NCBI GenBank assembly: GCA_030512335.1
Contig: JAULSU010000002.1
Span: 3,534,001 to 3,598,000 of the forward strand
DNA length: 64,000 nt
Direction of reading: 5' to 3'
DNA from: Immersiella caudata
Lineage: Eukaryota; Ascomycota; Sordariomycetes; Sordariales; Lasiosphaeriaceae
A program made the translations under genes and the position numbers. The notes below the pieces were generated by a model. It made no database searches. It was not told the origin of the DNA and saw nothing but the letters and a program-made list of their open reading frames with translations. How positions within the stretch are numbered: position 1 is the first letter of the stretch; each line of letters starts with the position of its first letter. This document shows, piece after piece, positions 1 through 9,997 of this stretch.

Positions 1-2747
1 GCGAATGTCTCAGGATGTTGGCCACAATGTCCACATGCCCAGCCACGGTGGCCTGGTAAATTGCCGAGGTGTCGGGTCTCCCGCTCTCCATCACACGGAA
101 CCCATCGAGCCTGGAAGCCGACAAGGTGCGTGCGGCGTCTAGACTTTTGTTGCGCAATGCAAAGAGAAAGAAATCAGACAAGTCGGTAGCGTCGAGGAAC
201 GAAGTCGACCTTTGGAGAATCCATTCAAGAACCCTAGTGCTGCGGAATTTGAGAGCAACGTGAGCGAAACTCTGGCCGTGGTTGTTGACTGGTTTCTTGG
301 ACCAGTCGGGTTGCTGGCGAATTTGCATTTCCTCGAGGATCCAAACCAAGTCGAATGCGCAGGCGAGAAACAGAGGCGTGAGCAATGGATTTGAGGCTGA
401 CTCAAGCCCCTCCAGCAATCCTGGCTCGCCACACATGTCGAGATCCACAGAGTATCGCGAGGCATTCCAGACGTCCGCTAGCCAGTCGGCCATTGGCGTA
501 GCTTGAGTAACCTGGGGGTCACTCGTCTGTCCATCGTTGCCAAATACAAAGTCTGTGACCGTCAGCCAGACGGCCGTGGCTTCCTTCATATCGGGGATTC
601 CCTGGGCATGCACTGGCCAGTGCAGCATGGCGTAAGGCTGAACAGCGGCATCGAAATCCTGCTGTGGATGAAACTGCCAGCTGGAAGACACGCCGAGATA
701 TGACTCAAGACACCGTCGCAACACGAAACCGTGACATTCGCCAGGGGTGTATGAAGGGAGAGTCTCGAGATACTCGCGGACCGAAAGATGTGAAAAGCGG
801 TAGTAACCTTGATCATCAACCACAACCATGTTGCAGCATACATCGAGGACACTGTTCACGTCTAGGATATGCGGTTCCGATGCAAAAATGACGGCAGCTG
901 CAAGTTCGGGAAACGTTAGCAGCTTCTGGGCGCACAGTAGCCACTTGAACACCCTCTCAGCGATGACCCGGCTCGGTCGGGAGAGGTCGAGTACCTTTTG
1001 GTAGTTGCGGGAATACGCCTCATGAAGGGTGCGAGGAAGCTGGCCAACTTCGTGGGAGATATCGCTCTCGATTTTGACCCGCCTGGAATCGCAGAGATTG
1101 TCGATCTGCAAGGACACCCAGCGGAACATGCCCTGCGATCCCTCTTTGAGGGTTTCCGATACTTCGCCTCTCAGCTGATCTGATATTCTCCCATTGAGCA
1201 GTCGTCCCGTAGCTACCGCTTTGGCCAGTGAAACATCAATGTACCGTTCGATATCTTCGCGGCTGTCACTTGCATGGACATACAAGTTGGCCACCCCCTG
1301 GAAGTGATGGACTAGGTCTCCGTCATCGCGGCTTGAAACCATGACCTTGACGACACAGCCCGAATTACGAAGAAGCTCGTCCATGAGCTCTAGTAAAAGG
1401 TGCCTCCGTGTGGGATCACACTCGTCCAGGGCGTCGATCATGATGGTAGCTGGCGTGCCCTGCAACATGTCTAGCAGGATGCTTCTGGTCTCCTCGAGGC
1501 CGAGTGGGTCGATTTCCGTTCCCAGTTTGTCCGCCGCCGTCTGGTGATTTCGAAACCCTTGAAGTGCTTGAGGGCGGATAGAATCATTCCCAAAGACTGA
1601 TATCTGCCTGAGTAAACATCGCGCAACCTCTTCTGGGTCTGATCGAGCCGGCTCTGCTGGGTTTCGGGGCGCAGTAAAAGTAGACGACCGGCGCAGCGTT
1701 CCATCCGGGTGTGCTTTCGTGTTCTACGAGCAGCGTCTGAATGGCGTGGTACATCAGCTTTGTTTTGCCACAGCCCGGAGTGCCATGTAACCAAAGGATT
1801 GTCGATGAGCTCGAGTCTCTCCAGCCCCTGAAGTGCTTGTTGCGGAGCATCCATGCTCCTGAGCCAGGGATGAACCCCTCGCCTTCGGTTTTGTGATGAG
1901 AGTGTTGCTGTACGGTAGATATCCATTGAAGGACCCGTCTCCTTTCCCCTGCGTCAGTTCTGCTGTGAAGTTCAGCGATTTGCTCGGCAGAACGGATCAT
2001 CGGCTGTTGCAGACGTTCCAGGAGCTCTAGAACAGTTTTTGTGGTGGCGTCGGTAGCCAGGTCGACCTCAGACTGGGCAGCGGTCACCCAGGCGTCCACA
2101 GTTGCCTTTTTTTTGCCGATAATGTCCAGATCTCGCTGAATCTCGGCGTCGACTGCACCGAACGCCGAACCCAGAGTGCGACGCGGTGTTGAGACGTCAA
2201 AGAACTTGAGAGCCTTGACCAAGTATCGCAAGATGGAGACGTATAGCTTCAAGATCCCTTCCCGGAGCTCAATACGGGCTGACGATAGAGTGCCGTTCAG
2301 GTATAAGCTTTCGAGGAGAGCACATCGCGGAACGATGCTGGAAATCCGCTCAACACCATCCACCATGGCGCCGAATGCCTGGATATCTCCGGTTGCGATC
2401 TGAAGTATGAAGAGAACGCCAGCCCACGGTAGAGCCACATGAACGGGGTCGTACTGGGCCACAGCGGACCCGACATCCTTGAAGCGCTGAATCCAGGTCG
2501 TGATTTTCTCGAGCTTGTCGCGGATGAAGATTTCTTGGCCGCCTTTCTTGAATTTCCATCGCTTCCCCAAACATGCTTGTTTCTTGGTCTCCGCCACTCT
2601 CAATATTTCTTCAAGAATCTGCGTCCTGGTCAAATCGCGTGTTTGAATGAGAGCCCAGTCGTGATCGGAAATTCGTCGGAGAGCTTCTTCCCAGAGGCTG
2701 TCGGCATCGCGGCGTTGGGCGGGGCGGTTAGAAACCGTTGCTGCCAT
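1..2747 (-). CDS. NACHT-ankyrin NLR-like protein, 3'-partial, with frameshift
   Basis: Fungal STAND/NLR-type protein of the class tied to non-self recognition. The ATG is at 2747; a GTG further upstream is not used. In order: an N-terminal NACHT-associated domain (residues about 1-270, including the block around YDPVHVALPWAGV), a P-loop GTPGCGKT at about 322-329, then a Walker B-like IMIDALDECD (around 1425-1450), a winged-helix-like segment with GMFRWVSLQID, and ankyrin-like repeats running off the left edge (GHVDIVANIL at the edge). The frame that carries the P-loop stops at 1584, but the conserved continuation (NPAEPARSDPEEVARC and onwards) is in another frame of the same strand. The switch falls at a GGGG run at 1666-1669, where one base fewer restores the family motif. 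No GT-AG intron fits there. It is either a recent pseudogene or a base-calling error; the reading frame after the shift stays open to the edge. Family assignment is firm, functionality is not. Confidence 0.8.
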
Positions 2748-3314
2748 CCTCACATTGCTGGACGATCATGGCAGAAGAAGACCAGGCGGGCTCGGAACTG
2801 CGAGCTTCGCCGGTGCAAGCATCGAGTCGACACGGTCTGCAGTGCAGAAACCTAACCTGATCCAGCGCCAGGCTTTCACCACAACGACCTGTGTTCCAAA
2901 GGTCGCCATTGGTCCATATGATGGGGAGCCAACACCCTTTTCGGCGTTGCATGTCACAGCCACCGCCATGGTTGCGTGATCGGTTGAGGCGCAAGTGAGT
3001 TCGTGGTCGCACGGCTGTCTCGGTGATTCGGCAGCTCAGCTCACCCCAGCTTAGTGGTACCTGCCTCACTTCAAGGACCAGCGGTTTCGACGCAAAGCCC
3101 AACAGTTCTCCCCTTTATCTTCAACACACAGCCAGATTAGAGCGACATCGTAACTATCAGACGCTTTTGACGTCTAATTGACCGCTATCTACCACAAACG
3201 AGGCAGAAAAGTCTACGTCATACGCCTCATAACCGAGAATTCATCAACGCACGCCCAATCGCATCACGCCCCTCAACTCCCCACTGGCCAGTCTTCATCT
3301 ACCTCACAAGGTCT
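2748..3314. other. Intergenic region between NACHT gene start and UFD2 stop
   Basis: This stretch holds the presumed promoter of the NACHT-ankyrin gene and the 3' untranslated region of UFD2. Open frames here have no recognisable domain and look random in composition. I see no RNA gene or repeat. Confidence 0.6.
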
Positions 3315-6300
3315 CTACTCCGTGGTATCCATTGCGACCGCCACAGCCGCGCGGGCCTTGGCTCTGCGCTCCTCCTTCCATTTCTCGATTCTCTCACGGA
3401 GCGCATCATCCGGAACCACATCGTCAATCGTCATTGGTTGACGTGTGTACGGATCCTTGGGATCCGAAAGGAGGTGCTGCACGATGGTGGACCTGTCGAG
3501 AATGTGTTTGGACGGCAGGATGACTGGATCCTTCATCAGGATTCCCATCAACTCGTCCTCAAACTCGGGCGGCGCATCATCAAAGTCGAGTTCCGCTCGG
3601 TCGATCTCTGCCTTGGTAATCTCAAACTTCTTGCAGAGGGCCTCCCAAGCTTCCAGATGCTGCGGGTCCTTGAGGTTTTTGGTCCTGAGTATATAACCCG
3701 TTGCGTTCATCGTCTCTACCTTGTACGAACGCCCGTCACCCGCAACGGCCTCAATGAAAGCCGCGCTGGAAGCCAGGTTGAGGTAGATATCCACAATTTC
3801 TGGCAGTAATGTCTTTGGGTTGAAGTAGTACTTCTCGGCGTTGTCGACCTTCAGCGTCTTCGATTTCGGCCCGGTCAAGATCTCGAGATTGTAGTCCAGC
3901 ATGCCAGCCAGGCGCCCGACGATCTCGGGCATGGTGAAAGCTTCGCTCAGCGTGCTCGTGAACAGGTTCATCATCCGCACCGTCTCGTTGGCCAGTTGCA
4001 TGAACGAAGTCGCTTGCCCTTCGGCGGTCCGGAGCTCTTCTTCAAGCTTCTCCCGGTCCTGCTGTGACAGTCCGGGTACCCTCAGCTTTGTTTGCAGGTC
4101 GTGTATTTTTGGAAACTTTCCCAACCCCTCGTCCAAGACGTACGTGGCGTCGTTCATCAGGAGATTGACGAAGCGAACGAAGAAAGATCGATCCGTCCTG
4201 TATCGGTCAGCGTGGCGAGCCTATTTCACAGGCGTAGGGATACTGCTTACTTGCTCGCCTGGGTCAATTGTTGTTTGTAAATGTCGTTTGACCACACGCA
4301 TTTGATGACCTGGAAGATCTCGTACCGTATGTTAAACTTGTCGTAGAATTGCGTGCTCGTTCCGGTAGACTCGCACTCGATGTAAAACTTCATCACTGCG
4401 TGAAGAAGATACTCGTTGGCAAACTTGGTGCTGGTCATGATATCGCCCAGGACACCCTTCTTGAGGTGGTAGGTGGGCCATGTCCCATGGAAAAGGAGGG
4501 AGACTAGAGATGACTTGAGGTACGGATTCCTCACGTATTCGGAAGACTCCAAAAACGTGAGACAAAGCGCAACCATTTCGTCCCCGACCGCCGAGATGAT
4601 GATTTGTGGAATATACCGGAAGACGAACTTAAAGTTGTCTACAATATCCTGCAGCGCATACTCAGGGAGGCAGCTAAACGCTTCGGGTTGGTTTTTGGGC
4701 AGAGGAAGGCGGAGTGGCTTATCCGGGGTGTATTCGGATTGGCTGGCCACTCTGAGAAGCCACACAGTGACATATCTCATGAACTGCAAAGAGCGGCTCT
4801 GCATTTTTTGCTCCAGCAACACGCCCTCGATGGCGTATCTCATCGCCATCGCCCTTTCGAGGACAGCTGTGTGTCTCTTCACCGTCTCCTCAAGAAGACG
4901 AAGCTGATCCGGGCGATTAGCCAGCTTGGGTCTCTCGAGCTCCATCATAGCCAGGTTCTTTTCATAGAACTTGATATCCTTTTCCAGATTCTTCATCTTC
5001 GAATTCGCTGCCTCGCTGCCATAATGATGCGCGGCTAGTGTTAAGAAGAATACTTCCGTAATGAAGTTAGACTCGCCATCCAGTTTCTTGGCATAGAAAG
5101 CGTCAGACTGAGACTGGTCGGCGTTGAGTTTGGTTTCTTCCTTGATGTCTACCCTTGGGTTCCTTCGGAAGTAGTTGACATCGATGCGACTGACTTTGGA
5201 GAATGTGGTGTCCATGAACGGCTCGCAGAGATAGTCAAGAATGACGGTGACATTCATCATGAACCCATCTGATGAGACCTCCCTTGGGTCAACCTGAATG
5301 GCTCGTCGTTTGTGGTTGACGTTCATGATATATGCAAACCAATCAAGTATCTTGTTCTTGGCCAGAGGGCCTGCGCGGACGAAGGCGTTAACAATGGTCC
5401 GCAGGTCTGTCTGGTGGGTGCCGAGCGTCATCTGCAAAGCAGTTTGCGAGCCTTGAATGCGGCCCTTGTCCATTGTCCTCGGTCCTGCAAAGTAGACTGT
5501 GCAAACCTCCGGCTGCAGAGGTGATATTCGGAAGAACGGACCGAGGATTGTGTTTTTCTCAATCCCAGGGGCAGATTGTGCCATCTGGAAGCAAGGGTAC
5601 TCTGCCAGCGCGTTGAGCAGACGTGGGAACCTCGAATACGTCAAAAGAGCCTACAAGATCAGCACGCAAACGCCAGGTTTCTCAAGCACATGCGCCAACT
5701 CACATTGACGTAGGGCTTGTAATCATCATTCATGCTCAAGGTGGAAAGCTTTGCACTGATGTCCGCCATAGCCTTGGTGAAAAGCGGCGCGATGGTGTCG
5801 TCCTCATCCATGCGAGTAATAGCTTCGCCAATGAAGTCCATGCACAAACCGTTCTCATGCTCGACTTCCCGCAGAAGGTACGGGACTAAAGTGTCATGTT
5901 GAGGATTTGGCTCTCGACTTTAATAATCAACAATGTCAGCAAATCACCCAGCACCGCACTAGACAATAAATACCTGAACAGCTCTGGCATAGTCACAGCA
6001 AATATGCAGTTACTGAAGCACAACCGCCTCGCCTCCTTAAGGATCTCTTGCTTCTGCGGCGACGGCCCACGAAGCAACCTAATAGCCCGAATAGCTCGTT
6101 TCCAACATGGCAGCAAATAGTCGAACAACGGCCTGTCGGCCGGCCAGGCTGTTGCGCCCTCCATAATGGCCTCCTCTAGCCTGTCGATCGAGAGCTTCGG
6201 CGGCGCATCTTCATCGGCAAGTTCTTGTGCAAGATTCGGCAGGTACGTCAAGCTATGACCTGTGCTGTCGACCTCTCGGCTCGGATCGACCGTAACCTTG

Positions 6301-6707
6301 AATATATTCACCAGCATTCTGTCGGCGTAATCTTCGATCGGCTCTTCCTTCTGCGGATGCTGTTTCCTCGGTGGGGTCGCTGAAGGCGTATCAACCTGTG
6401 TTACCGATCTCTTTCTAGAAGCGCTCATAATACCTGTGCCTTGTGGTGCCGTTGCTGGCGAGACGTTGATCTTGGGCTTTGCAACCGGCGAGGGCTTCTT
6501 CCCGTCGCTAACCTTCTCTGCGCTGTTTAACGAGCCCGGGGCGGGGCGAGCTGTTCCCGCTCCTTCGGGCGTCGGTAAGGCTCCCTCTGAGGTCGGGGAT
6601 GCGGAAGGTCCACCGAGCTTCTCCATCCGGCGCCGGCGGATGGCCTCCATTGTCTCACGGTCGGGCGCGTCTGGCGTCGCTGGGGGCGGTTGCTCGGAAG
6701 GATCCAT
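3315..6707 (-). CDS. ufd2: UFD2 ubiquitin conjugation factor E4 (U-box)
   Basis: E4 ubiquitin-chain elongation factor that extends chains on substrates handled with Cdc48 for proteasomal degradation. Four exons: 6707-5974, 5917-5704, 5650-4251 and 4197-3315, giving about 1076 residues. Introns are 56, 53 and 53 bp, all GT-AG, and joining them restores conserved blocks (MPELF to SREPNPQHD; KPYVN to ALLTYSRF; LTQAS to KTDRSFF). The N-terminal 100 residues are low-complexity and acidic/proline-rich. The Ufd2 core domain fills the middle, and the C-terminal U-box lies at about residues 993-1060, with the DPVILPSKHILDRSTI block. Length matches fungal Ufd2 proteins. The start at 6707 is the first ATG in a frame beginning MDPSEQ; an upstream in-frame non-ATG codon was not used. 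Same strand as both neighbours, with no sign of co-transcription. Confidence 0.95.
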
Positions 6708-7667
6708 TTTGTCGTCGATATCGAATGAGAAATTAACGGAATGGTTAAGCAAAGAAGAAATCACCGATAGTAGAAGGAAAAGAAAGTGGAAGCTCCGGAA
6801 GGAAGTCTAATGTGCAGTCGGTTTGAAGCTCCCGTCTCGGTTCAAGAGGATGGGATGGCGGGGTTGAAGGCAGCAGCTCTACCGTGGAGGGCGCAGCAAG
6901 CTCGGACAGGGAAGTTTAGGTTATGAGCGTGGGGTTCGGAGATGGGAGCATCTGATTCGCTAGACTCCACTAAAAAGCTGAGATCGAACCTCGCAGAAGG
7001 TCAGCTTCGGGAGGCCAGCACGCCAGCTTGTTGGTGCGTATTATTAATTTGGTTGAGCCGGGGCAATTTTGTCAAAGGCCAAAGCCAGAAAGCAAAAGAA
7101 ACACCCGAGTGAAGTATGCGGGTCCCAACTCAGATCCAGAACGAAACATCTTACTGCTAGGCTAGGTTCCACGCGGTGGGAGAAATGAGTCTTACCGTCA
7201 TGAGAAGAACAGAAGGTCTATTGACAGAATTGAGAAGCTATTTTCTTTGAGACATCTTCCCATCCCCTTTGTCCTAAGAAGCAAAGTACATTGGGGATGC
7301 AATAAGATGTGGGCTTTTGCTTACCGAGGGGGATGGAAGAGCGTTCAACTTGTTTCTCACACCACTAAGTAGCTTCTCATGGGTCCAGAGATCTGCCTGT
7401 GGCCAAGATAAAGTTCTAGGGTAAGTGGTAAATACGGAGTAGTGCCTGAGGTAACGCAAATACGGCCCAGTGCACATCCCCCAGTCTTGTCAAATTATGG
7501 TATCATAGTCTCATTCTTTTCTCTTCAATCATACCTCTTGATGCCCGAGTGAAGGGGGTGATAACCCCATAGACGCCGTTACAAAACAGGCAGCAGAAAG
7601 TACACCCAGCAACCACATCTTTGCTCTCATCTCCAGCGCCTTTAAGCCAGAGGATTCAGATTTCACC
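6708..7667. other. Intergenic region, UFD2 promoter side
   Basis: About 960 bp between the UFD2 start and the stop of the RING gene, both on the minus strand. It contains the UFD2 promoter and 5' leader and the 3' region of the RING gene. No frame here has a recognisable domain, and no RNA gene or repeat was seen. Confidence 0.6.
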
Positions 7668-9218
7668 TCAGAGTCGTGGTGGGTTCTCCCCTCTGTCATG
7701 GCTATTCCTCCTCAGCGGTACACCACCATCGTTGGCACTGTAATAGCGGCTCCTATCACTGTCCGCGACGCTCCTCCCCCCCGCACTATTACCGCCACCG
7801 CCAGCTGAGCTGCTGGAGCCCACCATGCCGGAACCGGGTGGCCCGCCGGCTGTTCCAGCGCGTTGCTGGCCCCTGCTTTGCCGCTGGACGTTCATAAGCC
7901 ATGTGGTGTGCATCCCTAGGACGCCCACCTTGCTGTTCAACTCGGCAATCTGCTCGTTTAGCCGCATCGTGTCGTTGAGCAGTCGCATGCTATGGTGGCC
8001 GTCTAGCTCCACGATCATCTTGCGCAGGTCTTCCATTTTGCTCTCCATGCGTTCAAATTGCGCCAGCATGTAGTCTTCGGGAGAGTCCCATGCCCCACTG
8101 TTGTACGACGGCGCAGCACGTGGGCTGTCGTTGAGGTCCAGGTCCGGCACGAAAGGTGCGGCGTGGCTTCGCCGTTTCTCCTTCTCGGCCTTGCGTAGTC
8201 GTTCGTCCACATTGGACAGACGGTCTTTGAGCTCGTTGATCATCATGCGGTCATCCATCCGGTCCCTGACCAGCCTACCAATGGCTTGGTAGACACAATG
8301 ACCCTGCTCGTGCTTCTCAACCTCCTCGCGAGGCGCCCACTCTGAGCAGCCAAAAGGTCGCCACTTGCATGCGACCACGGTGCGCAAGCAGTCTTTGGCG
8401 ATGTGTTTTTCCATGCGGTGGCGGATGACGATCGCGTTGCAGTGCGCGCACTTGGCCGTGTGCCCGCCACAGTCGGCATCGTAGTGCTCTTCCAGGTTCG
8501 CCACCATGACACTCTTGTCGCAATACTGGCAGGGCGTGTATGTATGCAAGCAGCCCTTCTCAGCGCGTGCGTCTACGCGCGCGACACGCAGGTCGCATTC
8601 CGGCGCGGGACAGTGAACCATGGTGTACTCGCAGTAACGCTCGTAGTGCACGGCCAGAAGCTCGCGCGAGCAGACATGGTCGCAACCCCGGTTGGGGCAC
8701 TTAACGCGAAGGCGGTCGAGCTGGTCGAGGAGTACGCGCGTGTGGCAAAGATCGCGGGTTGCATCAAGTGGTTGGCGGTCGATGGGGCAAACGGGTTGAA
8801 TCTCAAGCGCGCGGTCAAGACAGGCAGCGCAGAAGGTATGGCCGCACGGCTTGGTGGTCAGGGGCAGGTAGAAGGGGGTGCGGCAGATTGGGCACTCAAG
8901 GCTCTTGTCGACTTCGGACTCGTAATGTAGATCCTGATAATTAATAGGCGGGAGGCATGATCGGTCGGAGCAGGAAATCGGACTGGCCCTCCCCGCCGAG
9001 TTTGGTCGGGAGGGTGGTCTGGAGGGGTTTGGCGTCGTCGCTCGGGATGATTCCGTCGTAGCTGCTGGTGGAGCTGTGGGGGCCCGGGGTGGCGGGCTCT
9101 CTGGGGGTTCGGGATACAGGCGATGTCGAGTTGGGATGTAGGCGATGGAGGGGGCACTCTGCTCAGAGGGTGAGTCTGCGGTCAGCACGCCTTCCTCGGG
9201 TGTGTTTGGAGGCGGCAT
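7668..9218 (-). CDS. TRAF-like RING and zinc-finger protein
   Basis: Single-exon gene of about 516 residues with the architecture of TRAF-like E3 ubiquitin ligases. Residues 1-100 are Pro/Ser-rich and probably disordered. A RING finger lies at about 109-147 (CPIC ... CGHTFC ... CPID); the eighth zinc ligand is Asp rather than Cys, as in many TRAF-type RINGs. Cys/His-rich TRAF-type zinc fingers follow at about 174-290. Two predicted coiled coils (about 313-352 and 385-435) come next, then a Gly/Ser-rich tail. I see no MATH domain, so substrate binding would have to use the zinc fingers or coiled coil. The start at 9218 (MPPPNT) is the first ATG in the frame; upstream codons in frame lack ATG. 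An E3 role is inferred from the RING; the substrate is unknown. Confidence 0.9.
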   Translation of the reverse strand: MPPPNTPEEGVLTADSPSEQSAPSIAYIPTRHRLYPEPPESPPPRAPTAPPAATTESSRATTPNPSRPPSRPNSAGRASPISCSDRSCLPPINYQDLHYESEVDKSLECPICRTPFYLPLTTKPCGHTFCAACLDRALEIQPVCPIDRQPLDATRDLCHTRVLLDQLDRLRVKCPNRGCDHVCSRELLAVHYERYCEYTMVHCPAPECDLRVARVDARAEKGCLHTYTPCQYCDKSVMVANLEEHYDADCGGHTAKCAHCNAIVIRHRMEKHIAKDCLRTVVACKWRPFGCSEWAPREEVEKHEQGHCVYQAIGRLVRDRMDDRMMINELKDRLSNVDERLRKAEKEKRRSHAAPFVPDLDLNDSPRAAPSYNSGAWDSPEDYMLAQFERMESKMEDLRKMIVELDGHHSMRLLNDTMRLNEQIAELNSKVGVLGMHTTWLMNVQRQSRGQQRAGTAGGPPGSGMVGSSSSAGGGGNSAGGRSVADSDRSRYYSANDGGVPLRRNSHDRGENPPRL

Positions 9219-9997
9219 TGTTTCGGTGGCTTGGGGAGAGGAGCCGAGAGATGAGAAGGAGTGTCTTGGGTGCAGGTGGTCGACCTGACTAGCTGCGCGG
9301 CCGGCCCCGATAGCGATAAATGCAGGTGGGGAGTGCTGCCCAGCAAGGTCCCCAGCTGGTAAGCGTTTGTACAACTGCGGGCGGCGAATAAAATAATGCT
9401 AATGATGCGGCTGGAAGAGGTTGAACGAGGTGATAATGCTGACGCTATCACAGGTTTTTTGCAAACGTCCGCATCCCCAACATACTGGGAAACCAGCGAC
9501 ATTGGGCGGTGGTGATGGGACAGCTGAGGCTGGATGTGGCGACAGGGCTGAGGTGCAGATACCGATAAAGATTTACAGGGGTCGCATACAGCGGGACGAC
9601 GTGTGGAGGAGGAGCAAAGTTCAGCCGAGACAGGCCGCTAGTTGGCTGACGTTATCAACGGGTACCGCAACCCAAAAGTACCGCCTACCTTTACCTTACC
9701 TATCTGCCAGCAAACCCTCAACTTTTTCCCGTCCTGCGCGGACACCAAAAGGTTTTGACTTCATCGTCAGTTGGATTTCCTTCTCCCCGGACGGCGTAAC
9801 ACTGTTTCAAGAACGATTGGGGTTAATCGAAGATTGAAGACTGAGGAAAATTGCGTTGATTCCTTGCTTTCACGGTCAACTGGCAGTCGCGCAGTCGCGA
9901 CTGCCAGTCTTGACAACTACCAAATACACCAAATACTGCATCCCTAGGCATAAGCATCGTAACGTTCATCCAGAGCATCGTGTCATTACCGGAACAT
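9219..9997. other. Intergenic region with hairpin, between RING and calpain genes
   Basis: This 779-bp stretch is the promoter side of the RING gene and the 3' side of the calpain gene. Its one notable element is the strong inverted repeat described separately at 9875-9914. Other open frames here look random. Confidence 0.6.
9875..9914. repeat. Long inverted repeat (hairpin) 3' of the calpain gene
   Basis: Perfect 12-bp arms at 9880-9891 and 9896-9907 (CTGGCAGTCGCG and its complement) are separated by a 4-base CAGT loop. The stem extends with GTCAA at 9875-9879 pairing with TTGAC at 9910-9914 across a 2-base bulge, for 17 pairs in total. It starts about 85 bp past the calpain stop codon, so in calpain mRNA it would sit in the 3' untranslated region if the transcript reaches that far. 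It also lies about 650 bp upstream of the RING gene start. Confidence 0.85.

Noticed and set aside
8403..8930. 175-codon frame on the plus strand over the RING domain
   Set aside because: Antisense shadow of the well-supported RING and zinc-finger coding region.
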